The notes beneath the pieces were generated by a model that had not been told where the DNA came from, searched no databases, and was given only the letters and a program-made list of their open reading frames with translations. Made by a program: the position numbers and the translations under genes. Below, in pieces: positions 46,565 to 54,100 of a stretch of 54,100 bases of DNA (the stretch's first letter is position 1; each line of letters opens with the position of its first letter). Source of the DNA: Rheinheimera baltica DSM 14885 (GTDB lineage Bacteria; Pseudomonadota; Gammaproteobacteria; Enterobacterales; Alteromonadaceae); the NCBI RefSeq assembly GCF_000425345.1, contig NZ_AUDG01000028.1, positions 1 through 54,100 on the forward strand, in the 5' to 3' direction.

Positions 46565-48151
46565 CTATTGGCGCGTCGGCTCTTGATCCCTCGGCAACTT
46601 AACGTGCTTCCCTTGTAAGTGTAGGAAGCCTTCGTCAATCGCTTGCAGTACCATCTTGTGCGCAATTTTAGGGTCTTGGGCCCGATATCCGCGAATGTGT
46701 TTATTACTTGACGTTAATTTGTTCGCAAGCATAGCGATGGTAAGCAGTTTATCTTTACCAGCTGCTGCTTTCTGAATTGTCTCCAATGCAGATTGGAACA
46801 GGAAGTTCAGGTCGGCTCCTGACGCAACTGCTTGCAACGATGCGAGGCTGTTCAAAAACAGTTTTGCGGCATACATGACTTCTATTTTAGTGATTACCAG
46901 AGTCTCTGCTGCCAGCAATGAGCTTACCCGGATGACATGCTCTGTTCCTCGAGCATAGATAGCACCAAATTGACGATGATTGCGGTTGTCTTCAAAAAAC
47001 TGAACGAATTCATTAATTAGGTCATTCGCGTCTGCCGAAATCGTGATAGATCCTTGATTCTCACGGCATGCCCGAAAGCGCTCCAGTAACATATCTGTCG
47101 GACCATCCAGATCTTTGTGTGCGTTGATGGCATCACGATATTCAGCAACCCGCATAAAAAGTGGACGCCCCATCAGACCTGCGTCAATATTTTGTGTATT
47201 GACAATAAAATCAGTATTGATCGGTGTTGAATAGCCAACAAATGCGAAATAGGGATTACGCCAGTTATTGCTGTTCAGTTTTTCGATCGAACGCGTCATA
47301 CGATCCAGCATAATTTGATCCGCAGGGTTAAGAGCAGGTTCATTTTTCAGCCCTTTAACAAGCGAGCGAAGAGCGGCAATCTGCTCACGTCTCGTTCTAA
47401 AAGGGACTTTAGCGAATTTAGCTGTGAGTATTAGCATAAGTGTATCCAATGCTCCAAAGTCTGTTTGTGTTGCGGCAGACTTGAACAAGGTGTGGCATTC
47501 ATCATAGATGCATACTGGAGTCTCATATTGACACAACGCTTCATGGATCTGCTTTCCTGAAGTTACCGAATGTACGATAACGTCATTCAGTGATAGCGCA
47601 TTAAATAACAGTTCTTGAAACTCCTGATGAGCTTCCTTTCCTGTAGCGGATAGGGCTGCGACAATCGAGAAGAAGCTCGATTTCATACCAGCATAAAGGC
47701 CCTGGTTAGCCCTCATCAATGCCAGTGCATTTAATGCTGCGATGATGCGTGGTGCAACCAGGACTCGCTTTTCGAATCGAGCCAATTCTTTGCAAAATGC
47801 ACCTGCCAACCCGGGAGGTGTTGAAAGATCAACACTATCCAGTAAACGTTGCAGATGGTCTGTTAGTTGGAAAACCTCATCAGTAAGCTGAAATTGGTTA
47901 GCAGGTTCCTTGTGGTTATTTATCGGATTGAGCAGCGGCTGAACAACAGATTTCACTTTTTTGTCAGGCTTGATTTCTAAAGCATCCACTTGGTATTGAT
48001 CGGTTAAAGAGGGATTACTGTTATTAGGGTCATTAGCGACTGAGCATACCGTTGTATCGAACATGTCTGGTGGCACGCCAGGGAGCCTTTCTTTGCTTGG
48101 GGAGGGAGTGTTACGCGTAAAAAAATTACGCAGATTGCTTAGAAGATTCAT
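46565..48151 (-). CDS. DUF3987-like (YfjI-type) replication/helicase-related protein
   Basis: A 528-residue protein that resembles the DUF3987 group found in phages, plasmids and islands, where it is thought to act as a primase-helicase-like partner. A Pro/Ser-rich N-terminus (about 120 residues) precedes a RecA-like core. The loop SATGKEAHQEF has GK but lacks the usual GxxGxGK spacing and a following Ser/Thr, and VCIYDECHTLF gives a Walker B-like strand. A C-terminal helical part follows. An AAGGA site lies 6 bases before the ATG at 48149-48151. It is the only island gene on the minus strand. The family assignment is moderate. Confidence 0.6.
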   Translation of the reverse strand: MNLLSNLRNFFTRNTPSPSKERLPGVPPDMFDTTVCSVANDPNNSNPSLTDQYQVDALEIKPDKKVKSVVQPLLNPINNHKEPANQFQLTDEVFQLTDHLQRLLDSVDLSTPPGLAGAFCKELARFEKRVLVAPRIIAALNALALMRANQGLYAGMKSSFFSIVAALSATGKEAHQEFQELLFNALSLNDVIVHSVTSGKQIHEALCQYETPVCIYDECHTLFKSAATQTDFGALDTLMLILTAKFAKVPFRTRREQIAALRSLVKGLKNEPALNPADQIMLDRMTRSIEKLNSNNWRNPYFAFVGYSTPINTDFIVNTQNIDAGLMGRPLFMRVAEYRDAINAHKDLDGPTDMLLERFRACRENQGSITISADANDLINEFVQFFEDNRNHRQFGAIYARGTEHVIRVSSLLAAETLVITKIEVMYAAKLFLNSLASLQAVASGADLNFLFQSALETIQKAAAGKDKLLTIAMLANKLTSSNKHIRGYRAQDPKIAHKMVLQAIDEGFLHLQGKHVKLPRDQEPTRQ

Positions 48152-48461
48152 AATCAGTCCTTGATTTTAGTTTAGCGCTTGCTGCTGCAAACGAAATGAA
48201 GGATATCTCGGTGAAATTTCAGTGTGAAATATTATTTAATACGGGAACAAAAATGTTGTTATGTTTTATAAGGCAATGAAAATAAATAAGTTATCTGTTT
48301 TTTGTGGTGAATTCTTTATATTCCAAAAAAGAATAAGAAAATGATTTATATATTCATTTAACATCATTTTTGTTAAATCCTTCCTCATTGTATAAGGCTT
48401 TTGAACAGGAAATTAATTGTATCGATAGAGCAATCGTATTAATTTCTATCTAATTAATAAC
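48152..48461. promoter_or_regulatory. AT-rich right-end spacer with inverted repeats
   Basis: This stretch of about 310 bases has no gene. It holds the promoter region of the leftward DUF3987-like gene, an ATTTCA-GTG-TGAAAT dyad (48217-48231) and an 8-bp inverted pair AAAATGAT / ATCATTTT (48338-48345, 48363-48370). In the excised circle it would lie directly upstream of the recombinase gene and could supply its promoter. TTGAAC (48401) with GATAGA (48424), spaced 17 bases, is a weak rightward candidate. Confidence 0.45.
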
Positions 48462-48500
48462 TGCACATATTGTCATTATGCGAATTAAAAGCTGCGCAGT
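48462..48500 (+). other. attR: right island junction
   Basis: The island ends with the arm TGCACATATTGTCATTAT (48462-48479) followed by GC and the GA core (48482-48483). Native miaE then resumes with ATTAAAAGCTGCG. Compared with the inverted complement of the attL arm, 15 of 18 positions agree. Confidence 0.82.
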
Positions 48501-49111
48501 CCGCCATGTATCTTATTCGCCGTTATGCTATTGATGAGCAAAGTGCTGATGCCTTATTGCAATGGTTAAAGCCGTATGAAGATTTTACCTATCGTCAGGT
48601 TGGCGATTGGCAAGCTTTAGCGGGATTAAGTTTAAAAAAATCCATGCTGCCAAAAGCCAGCTCACAGTATGCGCAGGATCTGATAGATAAGATGGTGCTG
48701 TTGATTAAAGAAGAGCTGCATCACTTTTATCAGGTGCTCGAAGTGATGGCCGAGCAAGGTATAGTGTATGAAAAAATCACTTCCAGCCGCTATGCAAAAG
48801 GCCTGTTAAGACATGTTCGTACCTATGAACCTGAAGCGATGATCGATAAACTGATTTGCGGGGCTTATATTGAAGCCCGCTCTTGTGAACGTTTTGCCAA
48901 ACTAGCGCCTTTCTTACCCCAACGCATTGCAGATTTTTATATCTCATTATTACGTTCAGAAGCACGACATTATCAGGATTACTTGTCCTTAGCACAACAA
49001 ATCGCCCAAGCTGACATTAGTGAGCGTGTGGCTTTTTTTGGTGTAATAGAAGCGGAGCTAATTACTACGCCAGATGCCGATTTTAAGTTTCATAGTGGCG
49101 TGCCGCAATAA
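48479..49111 (+). pseudogene. miaE: Severed 3' part of native miaE
   Basis: From TGC GAA (Cys45-Glu46 in the rebuilt gene) to the TAA at 49109-49111 this is an undamaged reading frame for the remaining 210 residues of native MiaE, with all downstream diiron ligands (EELHHF, EARSCERF, SEARHYQDY). It lacks its first 45 residues, its start codon and its promoter. A TTG at 48470 could open the frame, but no ribosome site is present. The absence of frameshifts or stops suggests that the insertion is recent or that excision still occurs and keeps the gene under selection. Confidence 0.9.
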
Positions 49112-49322
49112 CATCACAAGATAACGCCGTACTTCGCTACTATAGCTTGGTTGCGCCCGCTTTGTTAATACGCAGCTCGCAGCTGGCATTGGCAAACTCA
49201 GCCAGTTTAGCAGCAAAATGCTTGAATGAATTTCACCTGTAACACAACCCGTTTCAGAACAGTGCTATAGTGCTAAGCATAGCCAAATTTAATGATGTTT
49301 TCAGATTACTGCAGGAGAACAG

Positions 49323-51038
49323 ATGCTGCAGCAAGAACACCCGAGCCGGCTTTGGCTGGTTGTTATATTAACGCTGATTGCCCTGCAGGGATGTAGTCAG
49401 GGTAAGTACATTCATTGGAAAACCCCTGTAGCGGCGCCGGTTGAAGCAGTAAATGGTTTGCTGGCATACCACTACATAGCGTTAAACCAGCTTAGTGATG
49501 TAGAGGTGGCAGATTTTTGCTTGCAGCTTGCTACGCAACAAGCGCCTGGTTATCAGCGGTTTTTGTTACAACTAAGCTGCGCTGAGCGCTGGTTGGCACA
49601 ACCGCTGAGTAAGGCGCAACAAACACAGGCTATAGCCTACTACAATCGGGCTTTAATACCGTTAGTGCGCGCGGCAATATCGCGCAGCGATACCACTGCA
49701 CAGAATTTACAGCTTAAGCTGCAACTGGATCCGGATGAAAGCGGCCTGACGTTTGAGCAGTTGTTTCTGGCGGCTGACTTACAACCCTATGACGGATTTA
49801 TGTTGCGTCAGCAGGACAATGGCATTGGTATCGCGGTTATTGGACAGCGTGCTAACAGCAACACTGCAGTGGACCGCTATTTCCCGCCTGAAGGGGTTTT
49901 CCGGCCGCTCACTTTTATGCCAGTAAAGTTGGATTTCAGCAATCCAGTGCTGCCTGTGCTGACGTTGCGTGGTGTTTATATGCAACAGCAGCAGCTTTGG
50001 CCTTTTGCCGAACAGCGCTATCAAATGAACTATGATCCGGCATCAGCCTACTTGTGCCTGCTAGAAGCTGCAGTAGCTGATCAACTGGAAAAAACCGGCC
50101 TGTTTGACGCCGATAAGGTAGAAGATAAGCTGGGTATTTATGCCATTGAACCTCTACGTGCAGATAAAATTCCTGTATTGATGATCCACGGTTTAAATTC
50201 CAGCCCGTTAATTTGGCGTCGCTTAAGCTGGGCGATATTTTCTAACCCGCATCTGGCAGCAAAGTATCAGGTGTGGCATGCGTTTTACCCATCTGGCCCA
50301 CCACCGTTTTTTAATGCGATGCGTTTAAGAAAGCTAACAGATGAATTGTTGCAACATATTTCACCTGATTTGCAGGCAACTGCCGCTAATAATATGGTAT
50401 TGGTTGGCCACAGTATGGGCGGTGTTATCAGTAAAACCTTTGTACAAAACAGTGGCAGTTCTTTGTGGGATACCACTTTTTACCGCGGCGCGGCTGAATT
50501 ACCTGTCGATGACAACACCCGCAGCACCTTGGAAGATATTTTTATCTTTACTGCCAAATCCTATGTAAAAACGGTAGTGTTTATTGATACGCCGCATCGC
50601 GGTGCTGCCACTGCAGACGGTTGGATTGGTCGGCTGGCATCAGCCATGATTACGCTTCCTAAAACAATGAAAAACGTATTTGGTAAAATGTGGCAAGCAT
50701 TGACCGAAGACGATATTAAACCGGCCATGCGTGGCTACATGAGCGGCTTTGGCCCAAACAGTGTTGATGTGTTATCACCGCGCCATCCGCTGGTGCAGCA
50801 ATTAACAAAGTTGCCGCTGCAGGTGCCGGTGTATTCAGTTATCGGCAACGATGATCCGGCGCGCTGCACAACATTTGCCTTGTGCCCCGGGTTAAACGAC
50901 AGTGTAGTGTCCTACCATAGTGCACATCTGGCGGCTGCGGCGGCTGAAATAGTTGTGCCGTCAGAACATAACTCTTACCAGTCGCCAGAGGCGATTGAGT
51001 TTATTTCAAATATTCTTACCTCAGCCGCTTTGCCATAG
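49323..51038 (+). CDS. Alpha/beta-hydrolase (lipase-like) lipoprotein
   Basis: A 571-residue secreted hydrolase. The signal peptide ends in a lipobox (LQGC, Cys24), so it is membrane anchored. An extra N-terminal domain of about 270 residues precedes an alpha/beta-hydrolase fold: PVLMIHGLNSSPLIWRRL (oxyanion strand), VLVGHSMGGVISK (nucleophile Ser) and, near the C-terminus, VIGNDDPA and SEHNSYQSPEA, which may supply Asp and His. This is similar to PGAP1-like or triacylglycerol lipases. A CAGGAG site precedes the ATG. It is a single gene just downstream of miaE. Substrate is unknown. Confidence 0.82.
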   Translation: MLQQEHPSRLWLVVILTLIALQGCSQGKYIHWKTPVAAPVEAVNGLLAYHYIALNQLSDVEVADFCLQLATQQAPGYQRFLLQLSCAERWLAQPLSKAQQTQAIAYYNRALIPLVRAAISRSDTTAQNLQLKLQLDPDESGLTFEQLFLAADLQPYDGFMLRQQDNGIGIAVIGQRANSNTAVDRYFPPEGVFRPLTFMPVKLDFSNPVLPVLTLRGVYMQQQQLWPFAEQRYQMNYDPASAYLCLLEAAVADQLEKTGLFDADKVEDKLGIYAIEPLRADKIPVLMIHGLNSSPLIWRRLSWAIFSNPHLAAKYQVWHAFYPSGPPPFFNAMRLRKLTDELLQHISPDLQATAANNMVLVGHSMGGVISKTFVQNSGSSLWDTTFYRGAAELPVDDNTRSTLEDIFIFTAKSYVKTVVFIDTPHRGAATADGWIGRLASAMITLPKTMKNVFGKMWQALTEDDIKPAMRGYMSGFGPNSVDVLSPRHPLVQQLTKLPLQVPVYSVIGNDDPARCTTFALCPGLNDSVVSYHSAHLAAAAAEIVVPSEHNSYQSPEAIEFISNILTSAALP

Positions 51039-51075
51039 CAACAGCCGGCACAGCAAAGCGGTAAGATAAAGCCGT

Positions 51076-52077
51076 TCAGGTTGAGCTGCGCACGATAATG
51101 TTATAACCCACATCGACAGGAGCTAATGCATGGCGGCCTTTACCTGTGGCACTAAATAACATTTCTACCGCCTGGCGGCCCATTTCTGAACGTGGTGATG
51201 ACACCGAGGTGATAGCCGGCTCCACCAGTGCCGAGGCTTCCAAATCATTAAAGCCGCATATGGCGATATCTTTGGGTACGCTTAAGTTCATCCGTTTGCT
51301 TTCAAATAACGCACCTAAGGCTAAATCATCATTACAGCAAAATACGGCATCGCACTGATGGTTTGACTCCGCAATTACTGCCTGCAATAACTGACCGCCA
51401 AGCTTTATCGATGAGGGTTGTACTGTTGTGTGTATATAACTGCTACACGGCTGTGGCCAGTCGGTTATCGCTTGTTTAAAGCCAGCCAACCGTTGTTGGG
51501 TGCGTGGGTCCATCCGGGCACCGAGAAATGCTGGTGCGCGATAGCCACGTTGCAGCAAATGATTAGTCATATCGTAGCTGGCTTGATAATGCGAAAAGCC
51601 AATGTTCATATCTATCGGCTGATGGGTCAGCTCCATAATTTGTATCACCGGAATATCGGCCTGTAGTAACAATTTACGTGCGTAATCGGTTTGCGCTGCA
51701 CCGGTAACAATAATCCCCTCGGGTGACTGGCTCAGCAAAGTCGCGATGAGTTTTTCTTCTTCCAGCGGCGAGTAATGGCAATCGCCCAGTAACACCTGCA
51801 GGTTCTTGGCTTTAACCGCCTGATAAATACCTTGCAGTACATCGTTAAACACAATGTTGGATAATGACGGAATAATTACTGCCAGCACGCCGGACTTTTT
51901 TGATGCAAGTGCACTGGCGGCATGGTTACGGATATAACCGATATCATGAATGGCTTTTTCTACTTTACTACGTAATTTTTCCGACACCCTGCTGGGGTCT
52001 GTCAGCACCCGCGATACCGTGATGGCACTAACCCCGGCTACTTTAGCAACGTCTTTTAAATTAGGTTTTGTGCTCAT
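51076..52077 (-). CDS. LacI-family repressor, probable GntR type
   Basis: A 333-residue sugar-responsive repressor. The N-terminal HTH reads LKDVAKVAGVSAITVSRVL (about residues 7-25), followed by the hinge helix NHAASALASKKSG and a periplasmic-binding-protein-like effector domain. I chose ATG at 52075-52077, which gives MSTKPNLKDVA; the frame extends 23 codons upstream without a LacI-like sequence. It is divergent from gluconokinase, the arrangement seen when GntR controls gluconate use, so a gluconate-type regulator is likely. Target operators were not identified with confidence. Confidence 0.85.
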   Translation of the reverse strand: MSTKPNLKDVAKVAGVSAITVSRVLTDPSRVSEKLRSKVEKAIHDIGYIRNHAASALASKKSGVLAVIIPSLSNIVFNDVLQGIYQAVKAKNLQVLLGDCHYSPLEEEKLIATLLSQSPEGIIVTGAAQTDYARKLLLQADIPVIQIMELTHQPIDMNIGFSHYQASYDMTNHLLQRGYRAPAFLGARMDPRTQQRLAGFKQAITDWPQPCSSYIHTTVQPSSIKLGGQLLQAVIAESNHQCDAVFCCNDDLALGALFESKRMNLSVPKDIAICGFNDLEASALVEPAITSVSSPRSEMGRQAVEMLFSATGKGRHALAPVDVGYNIIVRSST

Positions 52078-52207
52078 TAATCCGGTTACCTGCTTTTTTC
52101 TGCGACAATACTGCATTGTACAAACTGAGTCAAAATGGTTGCGCAATCATTGCTGTTAATTTAAGCTGAAGGCTAACCATGACATACTCAGGCAATGGCG
52201 CGTTATT

Positions 52208-52720
52208 ATGTGCTCTGCGAAACATCGAACAGTTGTAATTATGGGCGTGGCCGGCAGTGGAAAGTCCACAGTGGGGCATTTACTGGCGCAGCAACTGGGT
52301 TGGCGCTTTATTGAAGGTGATGATTTTCACAGCCCTAAAGCAAAACACATGATGGCCAGTGGCATTCCATTGGCCGATAGTTTGCGCGACAGCTGGGTGC
52401 AGGCTTTGTGCAACGAGCTTAGTGTCTGCAAAGCAGCACACACGCCTTGTGTGTTAAGTTACTCTGGCTTAATTGCACGTCACCGGCAGCAAATCCGCAG
52501 CAGCGCCGATAACATCCATTTCTTTTATTTGCACGGCAATGCGGTGTTGTTGGCAAAGCGTTTGGCACAGCGGCAAAACCATTTTATGGCACCGGCTATG
52601 CTGCAAAGCCAGTTATTGACCATGCAAAGCTGTGACGATGAAACCGACGTCACCCTGCTTGATATTGCTTTGCCGGTACCGCAACTGGTGCAGCAGATAA
52701 CACAATTTTTAGCAGCGTAA
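52208..52720 (+). CDS. gntK: Gluconokinase
   Basis: A 170-residue P-loop kinase that phosphorylates D-gluconate to 6-phosphogluconate for the Entner-Doudoroff or pentose phosphate pathway. The Walker A loop GVAGSGKST (residues 13-21), EGDDFHSPKAKHMMASGIPL and the FMAPAMLQSQLLTMQ region are typical of GntK. The usual CSALK motif is replaced here by LSYSGLIARHR, a moderate deviation. It is divergent from the LacI-type regulator and 66 bases upstream of the GPH-type transporter, which may import its substrate or a related sugar acid. Confidence 0.9.
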   Translation: MCSAKHRTVVIMGVAGSGKSTVGHLLAQQLGWRFIEGDDFHSPKAKHMMASGIPLADSLRDSWVQALCNELSVCKAAHTPCVLSYSGLIARHRQQIRSSADNIHFFYLHGNAVLLAKRLAQRQNHFMAPAMLQSQLLTMQSCDDETDVTLLDIALPVPQLVQQITQFLAA

Positions 52721-52786
52721 CGCTACATTTGATTGCGCTATCATATTCAGCCGCAGAGCTGATGGCATAACAATGGATAACAGGGT

Positions 52787-53801
52787 ATGACAGTTCCGGT
52801 AAGACACATCACAGCAGCGCCAGGCGGCAAAGCACAGCAAAGCACAACAGCGGTGCGGCTGCGCGAAAAAATCGGCTATGGCCTGGGGGATATGGGCTTT
52901 AATTTTTACTGGGCGAATATTTCTGCCTTTTTACTGATTTATTACACCGACGTTTTTGGTATCTCAGCCGCAGCGGCTGGAACTATGATGCTGGTAACCA
53001 AAATAGTGGATGCTTTTACCGACCCGTTAATGGGCGCAATTGCTGATCGTACCCGCAGCCGTTTTGGTAAGTTCCGGCCTTATTTGTTATGTCTGGCGCT
53101 GCCGCTGGCCGGCGCCGGTGTACTGACCTACAGCACACCGGATTTAGGCGAAACCGGTAAACTGGTGTGGGCCTATGGCACCTATACTTTGTTGATGCTG
53201 GTGTATACCGCGATTAATATTCCTTACTCGGCGCTGTCCGGCGTAATAACTAATGACAGCCAACAGCGCACTACGCTGATAAGTTATCGTTTTATTGGCG
53301 GTTTTAGTGGCGGCATACTGGTAACCTATTTAACACCCAAATTAGTGCCGCTGCTGGGGCAGGGCGATGATGTGCTGGGCTGGCAGCTGACGATGCTGGT
53401 ATTTGGTATTGCCGCTGCGCTGATGTTTTTCATTACTTTTCTTACTACTAAAGAGCGTATCGCGCCACTGAGCCTGCAGCCTAATGCGGTGCGGCAGGAT
53501 TTAACCGACTTAAAAAATAACAAACCCTGGTTGGTGCTGTTTGCGCTGGCGCTGATCATTATGGTGACCATTACCATGCGCGCCGGTAGCGGGGTCTACT
53601 ACTTTAAATATTATGTAATGCGGCCGGATTTAGTCGGCGAGTTTTTATCTTCTTACATGCTTGCATTAGCATTGGGCGCTGCCGTCACACCGTTGATGAC
53701 ACGCTTTATTGATAAAAAACGCCTGATGGTTTTACTGATGTCCCTGGCAGGCTTGCTTTCTATAAGTTTGTACTTTGTGCCGGCAGATGCGGTGGGCGTT
53801 A
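52787..53801 (+). CDS. GPH-family (MelB-type) sugar:cation symporter, 5' part
   Basis: The first 338 codons of a 12-helix symporter for glycosides, pentosides or hexuronides. The N-terminus KIGYGLGDMGFNFYWANIS and the loop DAFTDPLMGAIADRTRSRFGKFRPY are the family hallmarks. Family members are usually about 450-500 residues, so roughly the last quarter is missing here. The frame is interrupted at codon 339 by a group II intron that starts at 53802, and translation without splicing would add a few residues and stop at 53819-53821. The intron is in sense orientation, so splicing could restore the mRNA. The remaining exon lies beyond the window. Confidence 0.85.
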
Positions 53802-54100
53802 GTGCGTCAAGCAAAGCTTGATGCATCTTGCAGGGTGTAAGTCCCTGTCGGGTAAGGTGTAACTGACCACCCGTATCGAGTGTTGCGCCTATGGCGGAGC
53901 CAGTATTTTTTTTACTGACGAACAAGATAGGTGAAGCGTACACAGAGAATTAGTTAGGCCACAGGGGATACGTGTCCCTGAAGGTTGGTATCGCTTCGAT
54001 AAGCACAATCTGACTGACGAGGTTTGTAACGCCACCGAAGTCCATGCAAAGCAGCCGTTAAAGTGAGGCTGTGACGAGTCAGCGGAGTTATCAAGCCGTG
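53802..54100 (+). mobile_element. Group II intron, 5' end (domain I), cut by window edge
   Basis: The element begins with GTGCG at 53802, the conserved 5' end of bacterial group II introns, and has the typical early domain I sequence AGGGTGTAAGTCCCT. The seven bases TAACGCC (54027-54033, intron positions 226-232) are exactly complementary to the seven exon bases GGCGTTA just before the junction (53795-53801), as expected for an EBS1-IBS1 pair. This fixes the insertion point. The reverse transcriptase/maturase gene and the 3' end would lie to the right of the window. Class was not determined. Confidence 0.82.

Larger units (their letters stand above)
30524..48483 (+). mobile_element. Integrative mobilizable island inserted in miaE (about 17.96 kb)
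   Basis: The island is bounded by the TGCGA core at both ends, with native miaE sequence on each outer side. Counted from the GA of one core to the other it is 17,958 bases. Contents in order: a large serine recombinase, a full replacement miaE, two small unknown genes, a Mob/Pre-like relaxase, a remnant of an excisionase-like HTH gene, a five-gene restriction-type defence operon and, on the opposite strand, a DUF3987-like protein. It has a relaxase but no conjugation apparatus, so it is probably mobilised by a helper element. Excision would restore native miaE exactly. Confidence 0.88.

Noticed and set aside
30389..49111. Integration next to a tRNA or tmRNA gene
   Set aside because: No tRNA cloverleaf or tmRNA end was seen at either junction. 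Both junctions fall inside the miaE coding sequence.
48470..49111. Severed 3' miaE as a functional gene starting at TTG 48470
   Set aside because: No ribosome site precedes the TTG, the first 45 residues are missing, and the element supplies a full copy. I treat it as a remnant.
52116..52123. TTGTACAA palindrome between the LacI-type regulator and gntK
   Set aside because: LacI-family operators normally have a central CG and longer arms. This 8-base palindrome has a central TA and no second copy was seen.
54007..54012. EBS2 candidate in the intron (ATCTG, against CAGAT at 53784-53788)
   Set aside because: The pairing is only five bases and the exon site lies several bases away from IBS1, so chance cannot be excluded.

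Overview
The window looks like the chromosome of a gammaproteobacterium of the Alteromonadales/Chromatiaceae type (Rheinheimera, Alishewanella or Arsukibacterium-like). The basis is gene content and order: yciK next to sohB, and the conserved run pdxB - asd - fimV - truA - accD - folC - dedD - cvpA - purF, a close relative of the E. coli pdxB-to-purF region. The genus is an inference and was not checked by any search.

Layout. (1) 1-305: 3' end of an IS4-type transposase cut by the window edge. (2) 340-20517: housekeeping and surface genes. These are yciK, a VolA/Pla-1-type lipase lipoprotein, sohB overlapping a thiopurine methyltransferase gene, a DAACS dicarboxylate/glutamate symporter, a large Ig-like lipoprotein, an isolated astB, topA, an orphan histidine kinase with a coiled-coil membrane protein, cysB, a PepSY/DUF2271/DUF4198 operon behind a Fur-box-like site, pdxB and asd. 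(3) 20742-30190: fimV, truA, accD, folC, dedD, cvpA, purF and a Yip1-family membrane protein. (4) 30524-48483: a genomic island of about 17.96 kb. (5) 48479-53801: the severed 3' part of miaE, a lipase-like lipoprotein, a LacI-family regulator, gluconokinase and a GPH-type transporter. (6) 53802-54100: the 5' end of a group II intron that interrupts the transporter and runs out of the window.

The island is the main discovery. A large serine recombinase has integrated it inside miaE, the tRNA ms2io6A37 hydroxylase gene. The crossover falls on the first two bases (GA) of the Glu46 codon, a probable iron ligand. The 5' stub of the native gene (30389-30556) and its 3' remainder (48479-49111) flank the island. 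Directly after the recombinase, two bases downstream, the island carries its own full-length miaE (32241-33005), which should replace the function it destroys. The reconstructed attP is a near-perfect dyad centred on GA. The carried miaE differs from the native site just left of the core. The native miaE promoter now reads into the recombinase and the replacement miaE.

The cargo is two small unknown genes, a Mob/Pre-like relaxase, and a five-gene putative anti-phage operon. That operon encodes a PLD-like/SNF2 helicase, a DUF4391 protein, a type III-style adenine methyltransferase with an AT-rich mosaic target-recognition region, a type III restriction helicase-nuclease, and an ABC/AAA ATPase with unusual Walker motifs. 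A DUF3987-like replication/helicase protein faces the operon across a repeat-containing spacer. Together these parts suggest an integrative mobilizable element that carries a restriction-based defence system and spares its host by bringing a replacement for the gene it targets.
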